A stretch of DNA of 5,408 nt, from assembly GCA_025450955.1 (NCBI GenBank), contig JANWLJ010000028.1:1-5408 (forward strand), in the 5' to 3' direction. A program made the position numbers and the translations under genes. This DNA is from Polyangium sp. (in: bacteria). Its GTDB lineage: Bacteria > Myxococcota_A > Polyangia > Palsa-1104. Under the pieces are notes generated by a model that saw nothing but the letters and a program-made list of their open reading frames with translations, was not told the DNA's origin and did no database searches. Every line of letters starts with the position of its first letter. Position 1 is the first letter of the stretch. Below are positions 1 through 5,408 of this stretch, one piece after another.

Positions 1-2537
1 GCGACCCGCACGCCCGGGTGCGCCTGCCGGAGCTCGGCGAGCTTGCGATCGACCTCGAGCGTCTCCACCGTCGCCGTCGACGCGCGCTCGGGCAGCTCGG
101 TGGTGAGATAGCGGCCGAGGATCCCGGAGAGCATGGTGAGCACCATCGACCAGAAGGCGAGCGACACCCAGTTGTCGAGCTTGGCCGCCGAGTGCATGAG
201 GATGAAGGTCGGCCCGATCACGCCGGTCATCACGTGCCAGTCGAACCACGCGCGCAGAGAGCCCCAGTTGCGCATGAACGACAGCCGCCGGCGCCAGACG
301 TAGAACAGCCCCGAGATCATGATGAACGTGCCGGTGTAGCCGAAGTCGATCGCCAGCCCGCAGCCGGGCCGGTAGTCGATGCGCCCGAGCGCGAGGTCGG
401 GCTCGATCCCGTCGACGTGAATCGCCATCCAGTAGCCGAGCGAGTGGGTCGGCCACACCTTGCGAAGCAGGATCTCGGTCGCGCCGAGCAGCACCGCGAC
501 GATCCCGATCGCCCACCACATCCCGATGAGAATCTTGGTGCGCGGCGCGCGCGCGCGGCCGAGCTCGGGGATCGCCAGCCCTTTGACGAACGCCGCCGTC
601 TCGTTGAGCTTGCTCACGTTGATCGGCGCGGTGCGATCGAAGCCCGCCTTGGCGGTGGCGCGCGCCTGATCGGGGAGCTGCCCGACCACGTCCTGCGGCA
701 ACACCTCGACCAGCGCGCCGGTCGGGCAGGCGCTGATGCACGCCTGGTCCTCGTAGAAGGCGCAGTGATCGCACTTGGACGCCATCCGGCGCAGCTTCGC
801 CTTGCGCGGCGTGCCGTCGCCGAACGCGAGCGCGCCCGCCTTGCCGAGACGCAGCTTGAGCATCGGCTTGTCGTCGAGCTCGTGCATCTCGATCGCGTCG
901 TACGGGCAGGCGACCGCGCACAGCGTGCAGCCGGTGCAGGCGTCCTCCTTGATGAGGATCTCCCGCCGCTGCACGTCGAACGCGATCGCGTCGAAGTTGC
1001 AGGGATCGATGCAGCGCTGATCGGTGCAGGTGTGGCACGCGTCGACGAAGTCGAGCCCGCCGAGGATCCGCCCGTGCAAGGACAGCCGCTTGGCGCCGTA
1101 ACGATCTTCGCACGCCTGCTCGCACGCGCCGCACTCGATGCAGGCGTCGATCTTGCGCACCCGGAGCGTCATCGACACCGACAGGCCGTGGCGGATGAAG
1201 AAGTCGGCGACCATCGCCTTGGCGCCGTCGGTGGCATCGAGCCGCGCGCGCGCCTGCTGATTGGCGCGCCGGAGCCGATCGGCCATGAACGGATAGATCC
1301 GCTTCCACAAATCGGCGCGACCGCGCGCGATCACGATCACCTGCGCGGGCGTGACCGAGTAGCAGGCGAGCGTGCCGTGCTGATCGAAGCCCTGCACCAG
1401 CTCGACGACGTCGCCCTCTTCGAAGGTCGCCAGGTTCTTGTCGGCGAGCTCGATGAGCGGCCCGACCTCGGTGCGCCGCTTGCGCTCCTTCTTCGCCGCC
1501 TTCTCACTCTTGGCCGCGTCGTCGGCCGCCTTGCGCTCGGTGCGCAGCACCTCCTCGTTGAACGAGGCGAGCGCCACCTGTCCGTAGCGAATCAGCCCGA
1601 CCGCGCCGTCGAGCCCGACCAGCGCGTCGCGCCCGAACTTGAGCACCTGCGCGTCGCCCGAGAGCAGCGCATCGCGCAGCGCCTCGTTCGGCAGCCCGTC
1701 GAAGATCGGCGCGGTGCGCATCTCGCGCCACGCCTTCTGGTCGACGGTGGAGGCGGCGCGCTTGGCGGGCGCCTTGGCCTCCGGCGCTTGCGGCGCCTTG
1801 GCCTTTTGGGTGGGCACCTTGTGCAGCCCGGTCTCGGCCGCCTTCTTGATCGCGCGCGGCACCGCGGTGATCACGCTCTCGACGCCGCCGAGGAAGCGGC
1901 GGATGACGCTCTTCTCGTCGCCGCGCTCCGGCCGCTCGGAGCGCACCGGACGGATCGGCCGCATGGTCCGCTCGGGCAGCGCCTCGCCCGCGAGCCGCCC
2001 GGCGCGCGGAACCAGCTCCTCCTCGGCGACCTCGTAGACCTCCATCACCTCCGAAAGCTCGATGGTGGGATCGCTGACCGGGTCGATGCGGGTCTCTTCG
2101 TCTTCGAAGTCGCCGCGCGGACGATTCTTGAGCGTCACCGGCGCCGGCGGATTCTTGAGCGTGGCAGGCGCGGGCAGCGAGCGGCGCGTGCGCGGATCGT
2201 GGCGCGGCATCGGCGTCTCGACGGTGGCGTCGTTGGCGACGAACGCGTCCTCCTCGATCTCGCTGATCTCGATCTCGTTCGAGTGGACCGCCTGCGCCTC
2301 GCGCGGCGACGGCGCGCGGCCAAACATCTCGTTTTCGCCCGGGACCCGCGTGACCTCGTCGGCGCTCGGCACCCGCGTGACTTCGTCGGCGGTCGGCACC
2401 CGCGTGACTTCGTCCTCTCGCAGCCGGCGCGCCGCCGCCCGCTCGGCGCGCTCCAGCTCCTCTCGCAGACGGCGGTTGGGAACCATTGTGGGGCCGACCG
2501 GTGCAGCCCCCGTGCCGCCTGGCGCCTTCGTTTTCAT
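1..2537 (-). CDS. Multidomain membrane redox protein: cNMP-like fold, four [4Fe-4S] ferredoxin module, heme-b-like membrane domain (3' end outside window)
   Basis: The minus frame is open for 845 codons with no stop and leaves the window at position 1. Residues 1-278 are low-complexity and charged. Residues about 279-426 resemble a cyclic-nucleotide-binding beta-roll (FDGLP start, FEEGD at 372-376) with a charged Lys/Glu/Arg insert at 332-355. Sixteen cysteines follow in four ferredoxin-type sets: C466/469/472/476, C501/504/509/513, C534/537/540/544 and C589/592/600/604. This is the pattern of DmsB/HycB-type electron-transfer subunits. About four hydrophobic helices follow (near 669-691, 728-748, 768-786, 793-811), the third carrying H768 and H782. 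With no signal peptide, the clusters should be cytoplasmic; the likely role is moving electrons between them and a membrane heme. The ATG at 2537 (MKTKAPGG) was chosen because the frame has no other start before the in-frame stop at 2607-2609; M18 is an alternative, and neither has a strong ribosome site. The exact family and electron partners are not recognised. Confidence 0.88.
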   Translation of the reverse strand, partial: MKTKAPGGTGAAPVGPTMVPNRRLREELERAERAAARRLREDEVTRVPTADEVTRVPSADEVTRVPGENEMFGRAPSPREAQAVHSNEIEISEIEEDAFVANDATVETPMPRHDPRTRRSLPAPATLKNPPAPVTLKNRPRGDFEDEETRIDPVSDPTIELSEVMEVYEVAEEELVPRAGRLAGEALPERTMRPIRPVRSERPERGDEKSVIRRFLGGVESVITAVPRAIKKAAETGLHKVPTQKAKAPQAPEAKAPAKRAASTVDQKAWREMRTAPIFDGLPNEALRDALLSGDAQVLKFGRDALVGLDGAVGLIRYGQVALASFNEEVLRTERKAADDAAKSEKAAKKERKRRTEVGPLIELADKNLATFEEGDVVELVQGFDQHGTLACYSVTPAQVIVIARGRADLWKRIYPFMADRLRRANQQARARLDATDGAKAMVADFFIRHGLSVSMTLRVRKIDACIECGACEQACEDRYGAKRLSLHGRILGGLDFVDACHTCTDQRCIDPCNFDAIAFDVQRREILIKEDACTGCTLCAVACPYDAIEMHELDDKPMLKLRLGKAGALAFGDGTPRKAKLRRMASKCDHCAFYEDQACISACPTGALVEVLPQDVVGQLPDQARATAKAGFDRTAPINVSKLNETAAFVKGLAIPELGRARAPRTKILIGMWWAIGIVAVLLGATEILLRKVWPTHSLGYWMAIHVDGIEPDLALGRIDYRPGCGLAIDFGYTGTFIMISGLFYVWRRRLSFMRNWGSLRAWFDWHVMTGVIGPTFILMHSAAKLDNWVSLAFWSMVLTMLSGILGRYLTTELPERASTATVETLEVDRKLAELRQAHPGVRV
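2123..2162 (-). repeat. 27-bp-spaced duplicate encoding two TLKN units
   Basis: The 13-base string GATTCTTGAGCGT occurs at 2123-2135 and again at 2150-2162, a spacing of exactly 27 bases. In the redox protein it encodes TLKN at residues 126-129 and 135-138, each followed by a proline-containing stretch. The nine-residue period is the same as in the DEVTRVP repeat, although the sequence is unrelated. It lies in the disordered N-terminal region. Confidence 0.7.
2344..2414 (-). repeat. 27-bp in-frame tandem repeat encoding three DEVTRVP units
   Basis: Two full copies (2344-2370 and 2371-2397) and a 17-base partial copy (2398-2414) repeat every 27 bases inside the N-terminal region of the redox gene. 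They encode DEVTRVP at residues 42-48, 51-57 and 60-66, separated by two-residue spacers (TA, SA). The copies differ at only a few bases, which suggests recent slippage or duplication. Each unit has one threonine in an acidic-to-basic context, so a phosphorylation or docking tail is possible, but that is inference. Confidence 0.85.
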
Positions 2538-2606
2538 TGCTTTTCTGGGTGGGCAGACGGGACTCGCGACCCCAGAGGATGGCCCGCAGACCTCAATACG
2601 TGGACG

Positions 2607-3230
2607 TCAGGGCAGGTGAATCCGAGGATTGGCCGTCCCATTGTGGCAATTATTGCATGAAAGGTTGGCTGCCGTCACCGGGTTGGGCATCCGCTGGGTG
2701 TTCGGGCACGACGACGCCTCGACCTGAAACGGCGGCGTGAGCCCGTTGGCGTTGGCCTTCTCGAGGAAGAAGTTCCCGTTCACCGTCTGCGACGAGGTCA
2801 CCAGGTCGGCGTGATGGCCGGCGCCGTCGGTGATGCGGATGGTCGCTTGCGGAACGGGAGTGGTGCCGGCGGCGTTGTAGAGCGTGCCGGCGACGAGGAA
2901 GATCGGCGCGCCCGCCGCCTGACCGCTGTGGCAGGTCAGGCAGTCCAGTCCGTTGTTGTGGTGCCCGTCGACGGCGACCGCGCTCTTCGGAATGCAGTCG
3001 GTCATGTCGAGCGGCGCTCCCATGTCGACCACAGCCGGCGGCGCGCCTCCGTCGCCGTCGGCCGGCGGCAGCGACCCGAGATCGTCGGTCGGATTCGGAT
3101 TCATGGTCGCCGAGCCGTCGGGAGAATTGACGCCGTTTTGGTGCAGCGGAACAATCTCGTCGAGGCACCCGGCGCCGAGCAGCGCCGCGACCGACATGAC
3201 CACCAGCAAACCGCCCCTCTTCATGCGCAT
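2607..3230 (-). CDS. Di-heme c-type cytochrome lipoprotein
   Basis: The product is 207 residues. It starts MRMKRGG, followed by a hydrophobic stretch (8-21) and the lipobox LGAGC with C22 as the lipidated cysteine. Residues 23 and 24 are Leu-Asp, with no Asp directly after the cysteine, so outer-membrane sorting is likely. An Asp/Pro/Gly-rich linker (about 33-78) precedes two c-heme sites, C97-x2-C100-H101 and C192-x2-C195-H196. Between the hemes, residues about 113-172 (AGTLYN, TIRITD, NGNFF) look like a small carboxypeptidase-regulatory or transthyretin-like beta-sandwich. H90, H91, H139, H140 and M181 are candidate axial ligands, and C79 and C175 might form a disulfide. The role is probably envelope electron transfer. 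The frame stays open leftward on this strand back through the tRNA to 3593, but that part is only antisense tRNA, so the start is the ATG at 3230, which has AAGG (complement of 3241-3244) ten bases upstream. The second ATG at 3224 is possible. The gene lies 69 bases upstream of the Fe-S gene on the same strand. Confidence 0.88.
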   Translation of the reverse strand: MRMKRGGLLVVMSVAALLGAGCLDEIVPLHQNGVNSPDGSATMNPNPTDDLGSLPPADGDGGAPPAVVDMGAPLDMTDCIPKSAVAVDGHHNNGLDCLTCHSGQAAGAPIFLVAGTLYNAAGTTPVPQATIRITDGAGHHADLVTSSQTVNGNFFLEKANANGLTPPFQVEASSCPNTQRMPNPVTAANLSCNNCHNGTANPRIHLP

Positions 3231-3458
3231 GGCGGTTTCGCCTTGCAACGCCAGGGCCGCTTCGCCGGCAGCGCGGAACCCAGCGAAAGGACGATCGTCG
3301 CACCCGCCGGCCCGGCCTCCGTGTGGATACGGACCGGGAGCGTAGTCCCCGCCCGGGGAGCGCATACCCCCGCCCACACCGCCGCGAAATTGCGACAAAA
3401 CTGCACGAATGGACGTTGACAAGCCTTCCAAGGGGCGGTAGACACGTCGAGTTTCACT
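3231..3458. other. Divergent intergenic region between cytochrome and tRNA-Pro
   Basis: These 228 bases separate the leftward cytochrome operon from the rightward tRNA-regulator unit. They hold the tRNA promoter and the ribosome site of the cytochrome gene. The leftward promoter is not recognisable by consensus. Two small symmetrical elements are present: a TCCCC-GCCC-GGGGA hairpin-like repeat at 3346-3359 and a perfect 10-base palindrome GACGATCGTC at 3290-3299. Either could be an operator or chance in GC-rich DNA. The part near the tRNA (3386-3415) is noticeably more AT-rich than its surroundings. Confidence 0.6.
3416..3444 (+). promoter_or_regulatory. Probable sigma-70 promoter for tRNA-Pro and the downstream regulator
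   Basis: A perfect -35 hexamer TTGACA lies at 3416-3421. After a 17-base spacer comes TAGACA at 3439-3444, a weak -10 that keeps the first two T/A bases and the A at position four. Transcription would start near 3451, about eight bases before the mature tRNA 5' end, which fits a tRNA promoter. Confidence 0.65.
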
Positions 3459-3533
<75 letters not shown>

Positions 3534-3545
3534 TAGCTTAGACCC

Positions 3546-3551
3546 AGGGGG
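3546..3551 (+). promoter_or_regulatory. Ribosome binding site of the receiver-XRE regulator
   Basis: AGGGGG at 3546-3551 sits four bases before the GTG at 3556. It supports this GTG as the start: the receiver begins at once with SILVVDDD and there is no ATG between the tRNA and the receiver fold. Confidence 0.7.
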
Positions 3552-3555
3552 ACTG

Positions 3556-4152
3556 GTGTCCCAACTCAGTATTCTCGTCGTCGATGATGACAAGGACGTC
3601 TGCGAGTACCTAGAGGATTTCCTCTCGCACGACGGCTATCGGGTGGTCACGGTCTCCGACCCGACCGAAGTGGTCGAGGTCCTCCGTGGCGACGAGTTCC
3701 ACATCTGCATCATCGACCTGATGATGCCCAAGCTCTCGGGCATCGACCTGCTCGGGATGATCCGCAAGGTCGACAACGACATCGCGGTGATCATCCTGAC
3801 CGGCTACCCGTCGCTCGAGACCGCCACCGCGTCGATCGAGCACGACGTCTCGGCGTACATCAAGAAGCCGTTCTCCGTCGACGAATTCCGCGCGGTGATC
3901 GAGCGCATCGCCCGCAAAAAAGGGCTGGTCCTGCGCAAGGAGGACGAGCTGCACCAGACCATCGGGCACTCGATTCGCGAGCTGCGCAAGACCCGGGGGC
4001 TCACGCTCAAGCAGATGTCGCGGCGGACCAAGCTGTCGGTTTCGCTGCTGTCGCAGATCGAGCGCGCCGAGTCGTCGGCGTCGGTGTCGTCGCTGTTCAA
4101 GGTCGCCACCGCGCTCGACGTGCGGATCACCGAGCTGTTCGGCGATTTTTAG
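3556..4152 (+). CDS. Response regulator: receiver domain fused to XRE-type helix-turn-helix
   Basis: The product is 198 residues and starts at GTG. Residues 1-120 form a CheY-like receiver with acidic pocket D10/D11, phospho-acceptor D54 in the IIDLMMP context, switch T82 in ILTGY, and K104 before P105 in the KKPF motif, so every residue needed for phosphorylation is present. A charged linker (121-134) leads to a Cro/C1-type HTH at about 136-197, with LTLKQMSRRTKLSVSLLSQIE as the helix-turn-helix core and a VATALDV-ITELF tail typical of XRE domains. It is probably a DNA-binding regulator whose dimerisation or activity is switched by phosphorylation of D54. The fusion is uncommon next to the OmpR, NarL and NtrC classes. 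No histidine kinase is adjacent, so it is probably an orphan regulator. It lies 23 bases after tRNA-Pro with no terminator visible between them. Its targets are unknown; the nearby divergent redox operon is one candidate, which is inference from position only. Confidence 0.93.
   Translation: MSQLSILVVDDDKDVCEYLEDFLSHDGYRVVTVSDPTEVVEVLRGDEFHICIIDLMMPKLSGIDLLGMIRKVDNDIAVIILTGYPSLETATASIEHDVSAYIKKPFSVDEFRAVIERIARKKGLVLRKEDELHQTIGHSIRELRKTRGLTLKQMSRRTKLSVSLLSQIERAESSASVSSLFKVATALDVRITELFGDF
4130..4150 (+). terminator. Weak possible intrinsic terminator inside the end of the regulator gene
   Basis: CCGA (4130-4133) and TCGG (4139-4142) could form a short hairpin with a five-base loop, followed after CGA by TTTTT at 4146-4150. 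A second T5 run follows at 4159-4163. A four-pair stem is marginal, but T-runs are rare in this GC-rich window and the position at the convergent gene ends fits. Confidence 0.25.
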
Positions 4153-4835
4153 GGAGCATTTTTGCGCGAGGCGAGCGCCTGGTCGGCGCGCTCGCGCAGC
4201 GCGCGGATGGTCCCGGCGTAGTCGCTCGATCCAAAGATCGCCGAGCCGGCGACGATCACGTTGGCTCCGGCGGCGGCGGCGGTCGCGACGTTGTCGATCT
4301 TGATCCCGCCGTCGACCTCGAGATCGACGTCGAGCCCGCGCGCGTCGATCTCTTCGCGCAGCGCGCGCAGCTTGGGCAGGACGTTCGGGATGAAGCGCTG
4401 GCCGCCGAAGCCGGGGTTGACCGACATGACCAGCACCTGCGAGACGTCCTCGAGCACCAGGCGCACGTGATCGATCGGGGTGGCCGGGTTGAGCGTCACC
4501 GACGGCTTTTTGCCGGCGGAGCGGATCTGCTGCACCACCCGATGCAGGTGCCGGCAGGCCTCGACGTGGACCCCGATCAGATCGGCGCCGGCGCGCGCGA
4601 AGTCGTCGATGTAGCGGTCGGGATCTTCGATCATGAGGTGCACGTCGAGCGGCAAGGTGGTGGCCTTGCGAATCGCCGCGACCACCTGCGGACCGATGGT
4701 CAGGTTGGGGACGAAGCGGCCGTCCATCACGTCGACGTGGATGTAGTCGGCGCCGGCGAGCGCCACCGCGCGCACCTCCTCGGCGAGGCGGCCGAAGTCG
4801 GCCGAAAGAATCGATGGAGCGATTTTCGCCTTCAT
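4149..4835 (-). CDS. rpe: Ribulose-phosphate 3-epimerase
   Basis: The enzyme interconverts ribulose 5-phosphate and xylulose 5-phosphate in the cytosolic pentose phosphate pathway. The 228-residue length matches the usual 220-230 for Rpe. The TIM-barrel signatures are all present: IAPSILSADF (5-14), HVDVMDG (33-39) with metal ligand H33 and catalytic D35, LDVHLMI (63-69) with metal ligand H66, the NPGFGGQ loop (140-146), and EVDGGI (173-178) with D175 as ligand and second acid/base. A phosphate-binding AGSAIF lies at 196-201. The ATG at 4835 was chosen because GGGG (complement of 4842-4845) is six bases upstream; the ATG at 4841 would directly abut that site. The gene starts 14 bases after the rsmB-like stop, so the two are very likely co-transcribed and perhaps translationally coupled. 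The 3' end overlaps the convergent regulator by four bases. Confidence 0.96.
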   Translation of the reverse strand: MKAKIAPSILSADFGRLAEEVRAVALAGADYIHVDVMDGRFVPNLTIGPQVVAAIRKATTLPLDVHLMIEDPDRYIDDFARAGADLIGVHVEACRHLHRVVQQIRSAGKKPSVTLNPATPIDHVRLVLEDVSQVLVMSVNPGFGGQRFIPNVLPKLRALREEIDARGLDVDLEVDGGIKIDNVATAAAAGANVIVAGSAIFGSSDYAGTIRALRERADQALASRKNAP

Positions 4836-4841
4836 GCTCAT

Positions 4842-4845
4842 CCCC
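4842..4845 (-). promoter_or_regulatory. Ribosome binding site deciding the rpe start
   Basis: The minus-strand GGGG here lies six bases before the ATG at 4835 but immediately next to the ATG at 4841. The spacing favours the second ATG, giving MKAKIAPS, which also fits the usual short N-terminus of Rpe. It falls in the 14-base gap after the rsmB-like stop codon. Confidence 0.55.
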
Positions 4846-4849
4846 AGAT

Positions 4850-5408
4850 CTATCCCATTCGGGAAAAGCGCACCGCGTAGAAAGCGTCGGAGCCGTGGCG
4901 GTGCGGCCAGGTGCGGAGCGCGCCGCCCTCGTCGAGGAGCGCGCGCACGGCCGGCTCCTCGGGCGGGGTGACGCGAAAGTCGGGATGCGCGGCGAGAAAC
5001 GCGGCGCGCCGGCTCGGCCCCTCCTCGTCGGTGAAGGTGCAGACCGAGTAGACCAGCGTGCCGCCCGGGCGCACCCTCTCCGCGAGCGCATCGAGGAGCT
5101 GGGTTTGCAATTCGGCGAGCTCGGCGGCATTCGGGCGCGGGCGCCACTTGGCTTCCGGATGGCGGCGCAGCACCCCGAGCCCGCTGCACGGCGCGTCGAG
5201 GAGGATCCGATCGTAGCTCGGCTGAAGCGGCGCGCGCTCGTCGGTGAGATCGCAGACGATCGGATGAAGCGAGCCGACCCCGAGCCGGTGCGCGCCGTCG
5301 GCGGCGAGCTCGAGCTTGCGCTCGGAGAGATCCGCCGCGTCGATCGACGCGCGATCGCCGGTGAGCGCGGCGAGAAAAGCGCGCGCCTCCTCGACGGGAA
5401 AACGCGCC
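4850..5408 (-). CDS. rsmB: RsmB-like 16S rRNA m5C methyltransferase, C-terminal part (5' end outside window)
   Basis: The last 185 codons of a gene that begins beyond the right edge. RsmB (Sun/Fmu) uses S-adenosylmethionine to methylate C967 of 16S rRNA. Counting from the first full codon, visible motifs are DLSERKL (26-32, the SAM ribose-binding acidic strand), LDAPCSGLGVLRRHPEAKW (70-88) with the motif IV cysteine C74 and the RHP-KW signature typical of RsmB, and GGTLVYSVCTFTDEE (115-129) with the motif VI nucleophile C123. A GSDAFYAVRF ending matches the family C-terminus. The stretch just inside the edge (PVEEAR, 4-9) stands where the SAM motif I PGGK is normally found, so motif I may be altered. 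The stop at 4850 is 14 bases before rpe. Another RsmB/NOP2-family member cannot be ruled out without the N-terminal NusB-like domain. Confidence 0.88.
   Translation of the reverse strand, partial: ARFPVEEARAFLAALTGDRASIDAADLSERKLELAADGAHRLGVGSLHPIVCDLTDERAPLQPSYDRILLDAPCSGLGVLRRHPEAKWRPRPNAAELAELQTQLLDALAERVRPGGTLVYSVCTFTDEEGPSRRAAFLAAHPDFRVTPPEEPAVRALLDEGGALRTWPHRHGSDAFYAVRFSRMG

Noticed and set aside
2538..2606. A terminator between the cytochrome and Fe-S genes
   Set aside because: Only a three-pair GGG/CCC match around TCGCGA could be found and there is no T-run on the minus strand, so read-through is more likely.
18..2660. An 880-codon open frame on the plus strand opposite the Fe-S/membrane gene
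   Set aside because: It is Arg/His/Asp/Leu-rich with no recognisable motif, and it is the mirror of a minus-strand frame that carries 16 patterned cysteines and membrane helices. Long antisense open frames are expected opposite GC-rich coding sequence.
3916..3921. A run of six A bases in the regulator linker as a programmed frameshift site
   Set aside because: The zero-frame phasing is AAA AAA rather than the A AAA AAG form, no stimulatory structure or early stop follows in the -1 frame, and both domains are in one intact frame.
3610..5130. A 506-codon minus-strand frame spanning the regulator and rpe
   Set aside because: It is out of frame with rpe and antisense to the receiver-XRE gene, has low-complexity Arg/Ala composition, and carries no family motif.

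Overview
The window reads as chromosomal DNA from a high-GC Gram-negative bacterium, most likely a Myxococcota or other former deltaproteobacterium. The clues are G/C-rich third codon positions, an outer-membrane-type lipoprotein with an Asp/Gly/Pro-rich linker, a large multidomain redox protein with an Asp-Glu-Val-Thr-Arg-Val repeat tail, and a receiver-XRE regulator. The taxonomy is inferred from style; there is no rRNA marker here.

Layout: (1) 1-2537, minus strand, is the 5' 845 codons of a large gene running off the left edge. It encodes a disordered N-terminus, a degenerate cyclic-nucleotide-binding-like fold, a 16-cysteine ferredoxin module for four [4Fe-4S] clusters, and a membrane domain with a His-x13-His heme-b-like helix. 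(2) 2607-3230, minus strand, 69 bases upstream of it, is a complete gene for a lipoprotein with two CxxCH c-heme sites flanking a small beta-sandwich-like segment. (3) 3231-3458 is a divergent intergenic region with a recognisable sigma-70-type promoter pointing right. (4) 3459-3532, plus strand, is tRNA-Pro(CGG). (5) 3556-4152, plus strand, only 23 bases after the tRNA, is a response regulator with an N-terminal receiver and a C-terminal XRE helix-turn-helix. (6) 4149-4835, minus strand, is rpe, whose stop codon interlocks with that of the regulator. (7) 4850-5408, minus strand, is the C-terminal part of an rsmB-like rRNA m5C methyltransferase, 14 bases upstream of rpe.

How they work together: genes 1 and 2 look like one transcription unit for transmembrane electron transfer, with cytoplasmic iron-sulfur clusters, a membrane heme and an envelope-anchored c-type cytochrome. 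No catalytic subunit, quinone site or known complex can be assigned from what is visible, and this pair is the most likely undescribed system here. The rsmB-rpe pair is ordinary housekeeping. The tRNA and the regulator are probably co-transcribed from one promoter; no histidine kinase is nearby, so the input to the regulator is unknown.

Almost all of the window is coding. The only non-coding stretches are 2538-2606, 3231-3458, 3533-3555 and 4836-4849. I saw no CRISPR array, insertion sequence, attachment-site duplication or riboswitch.
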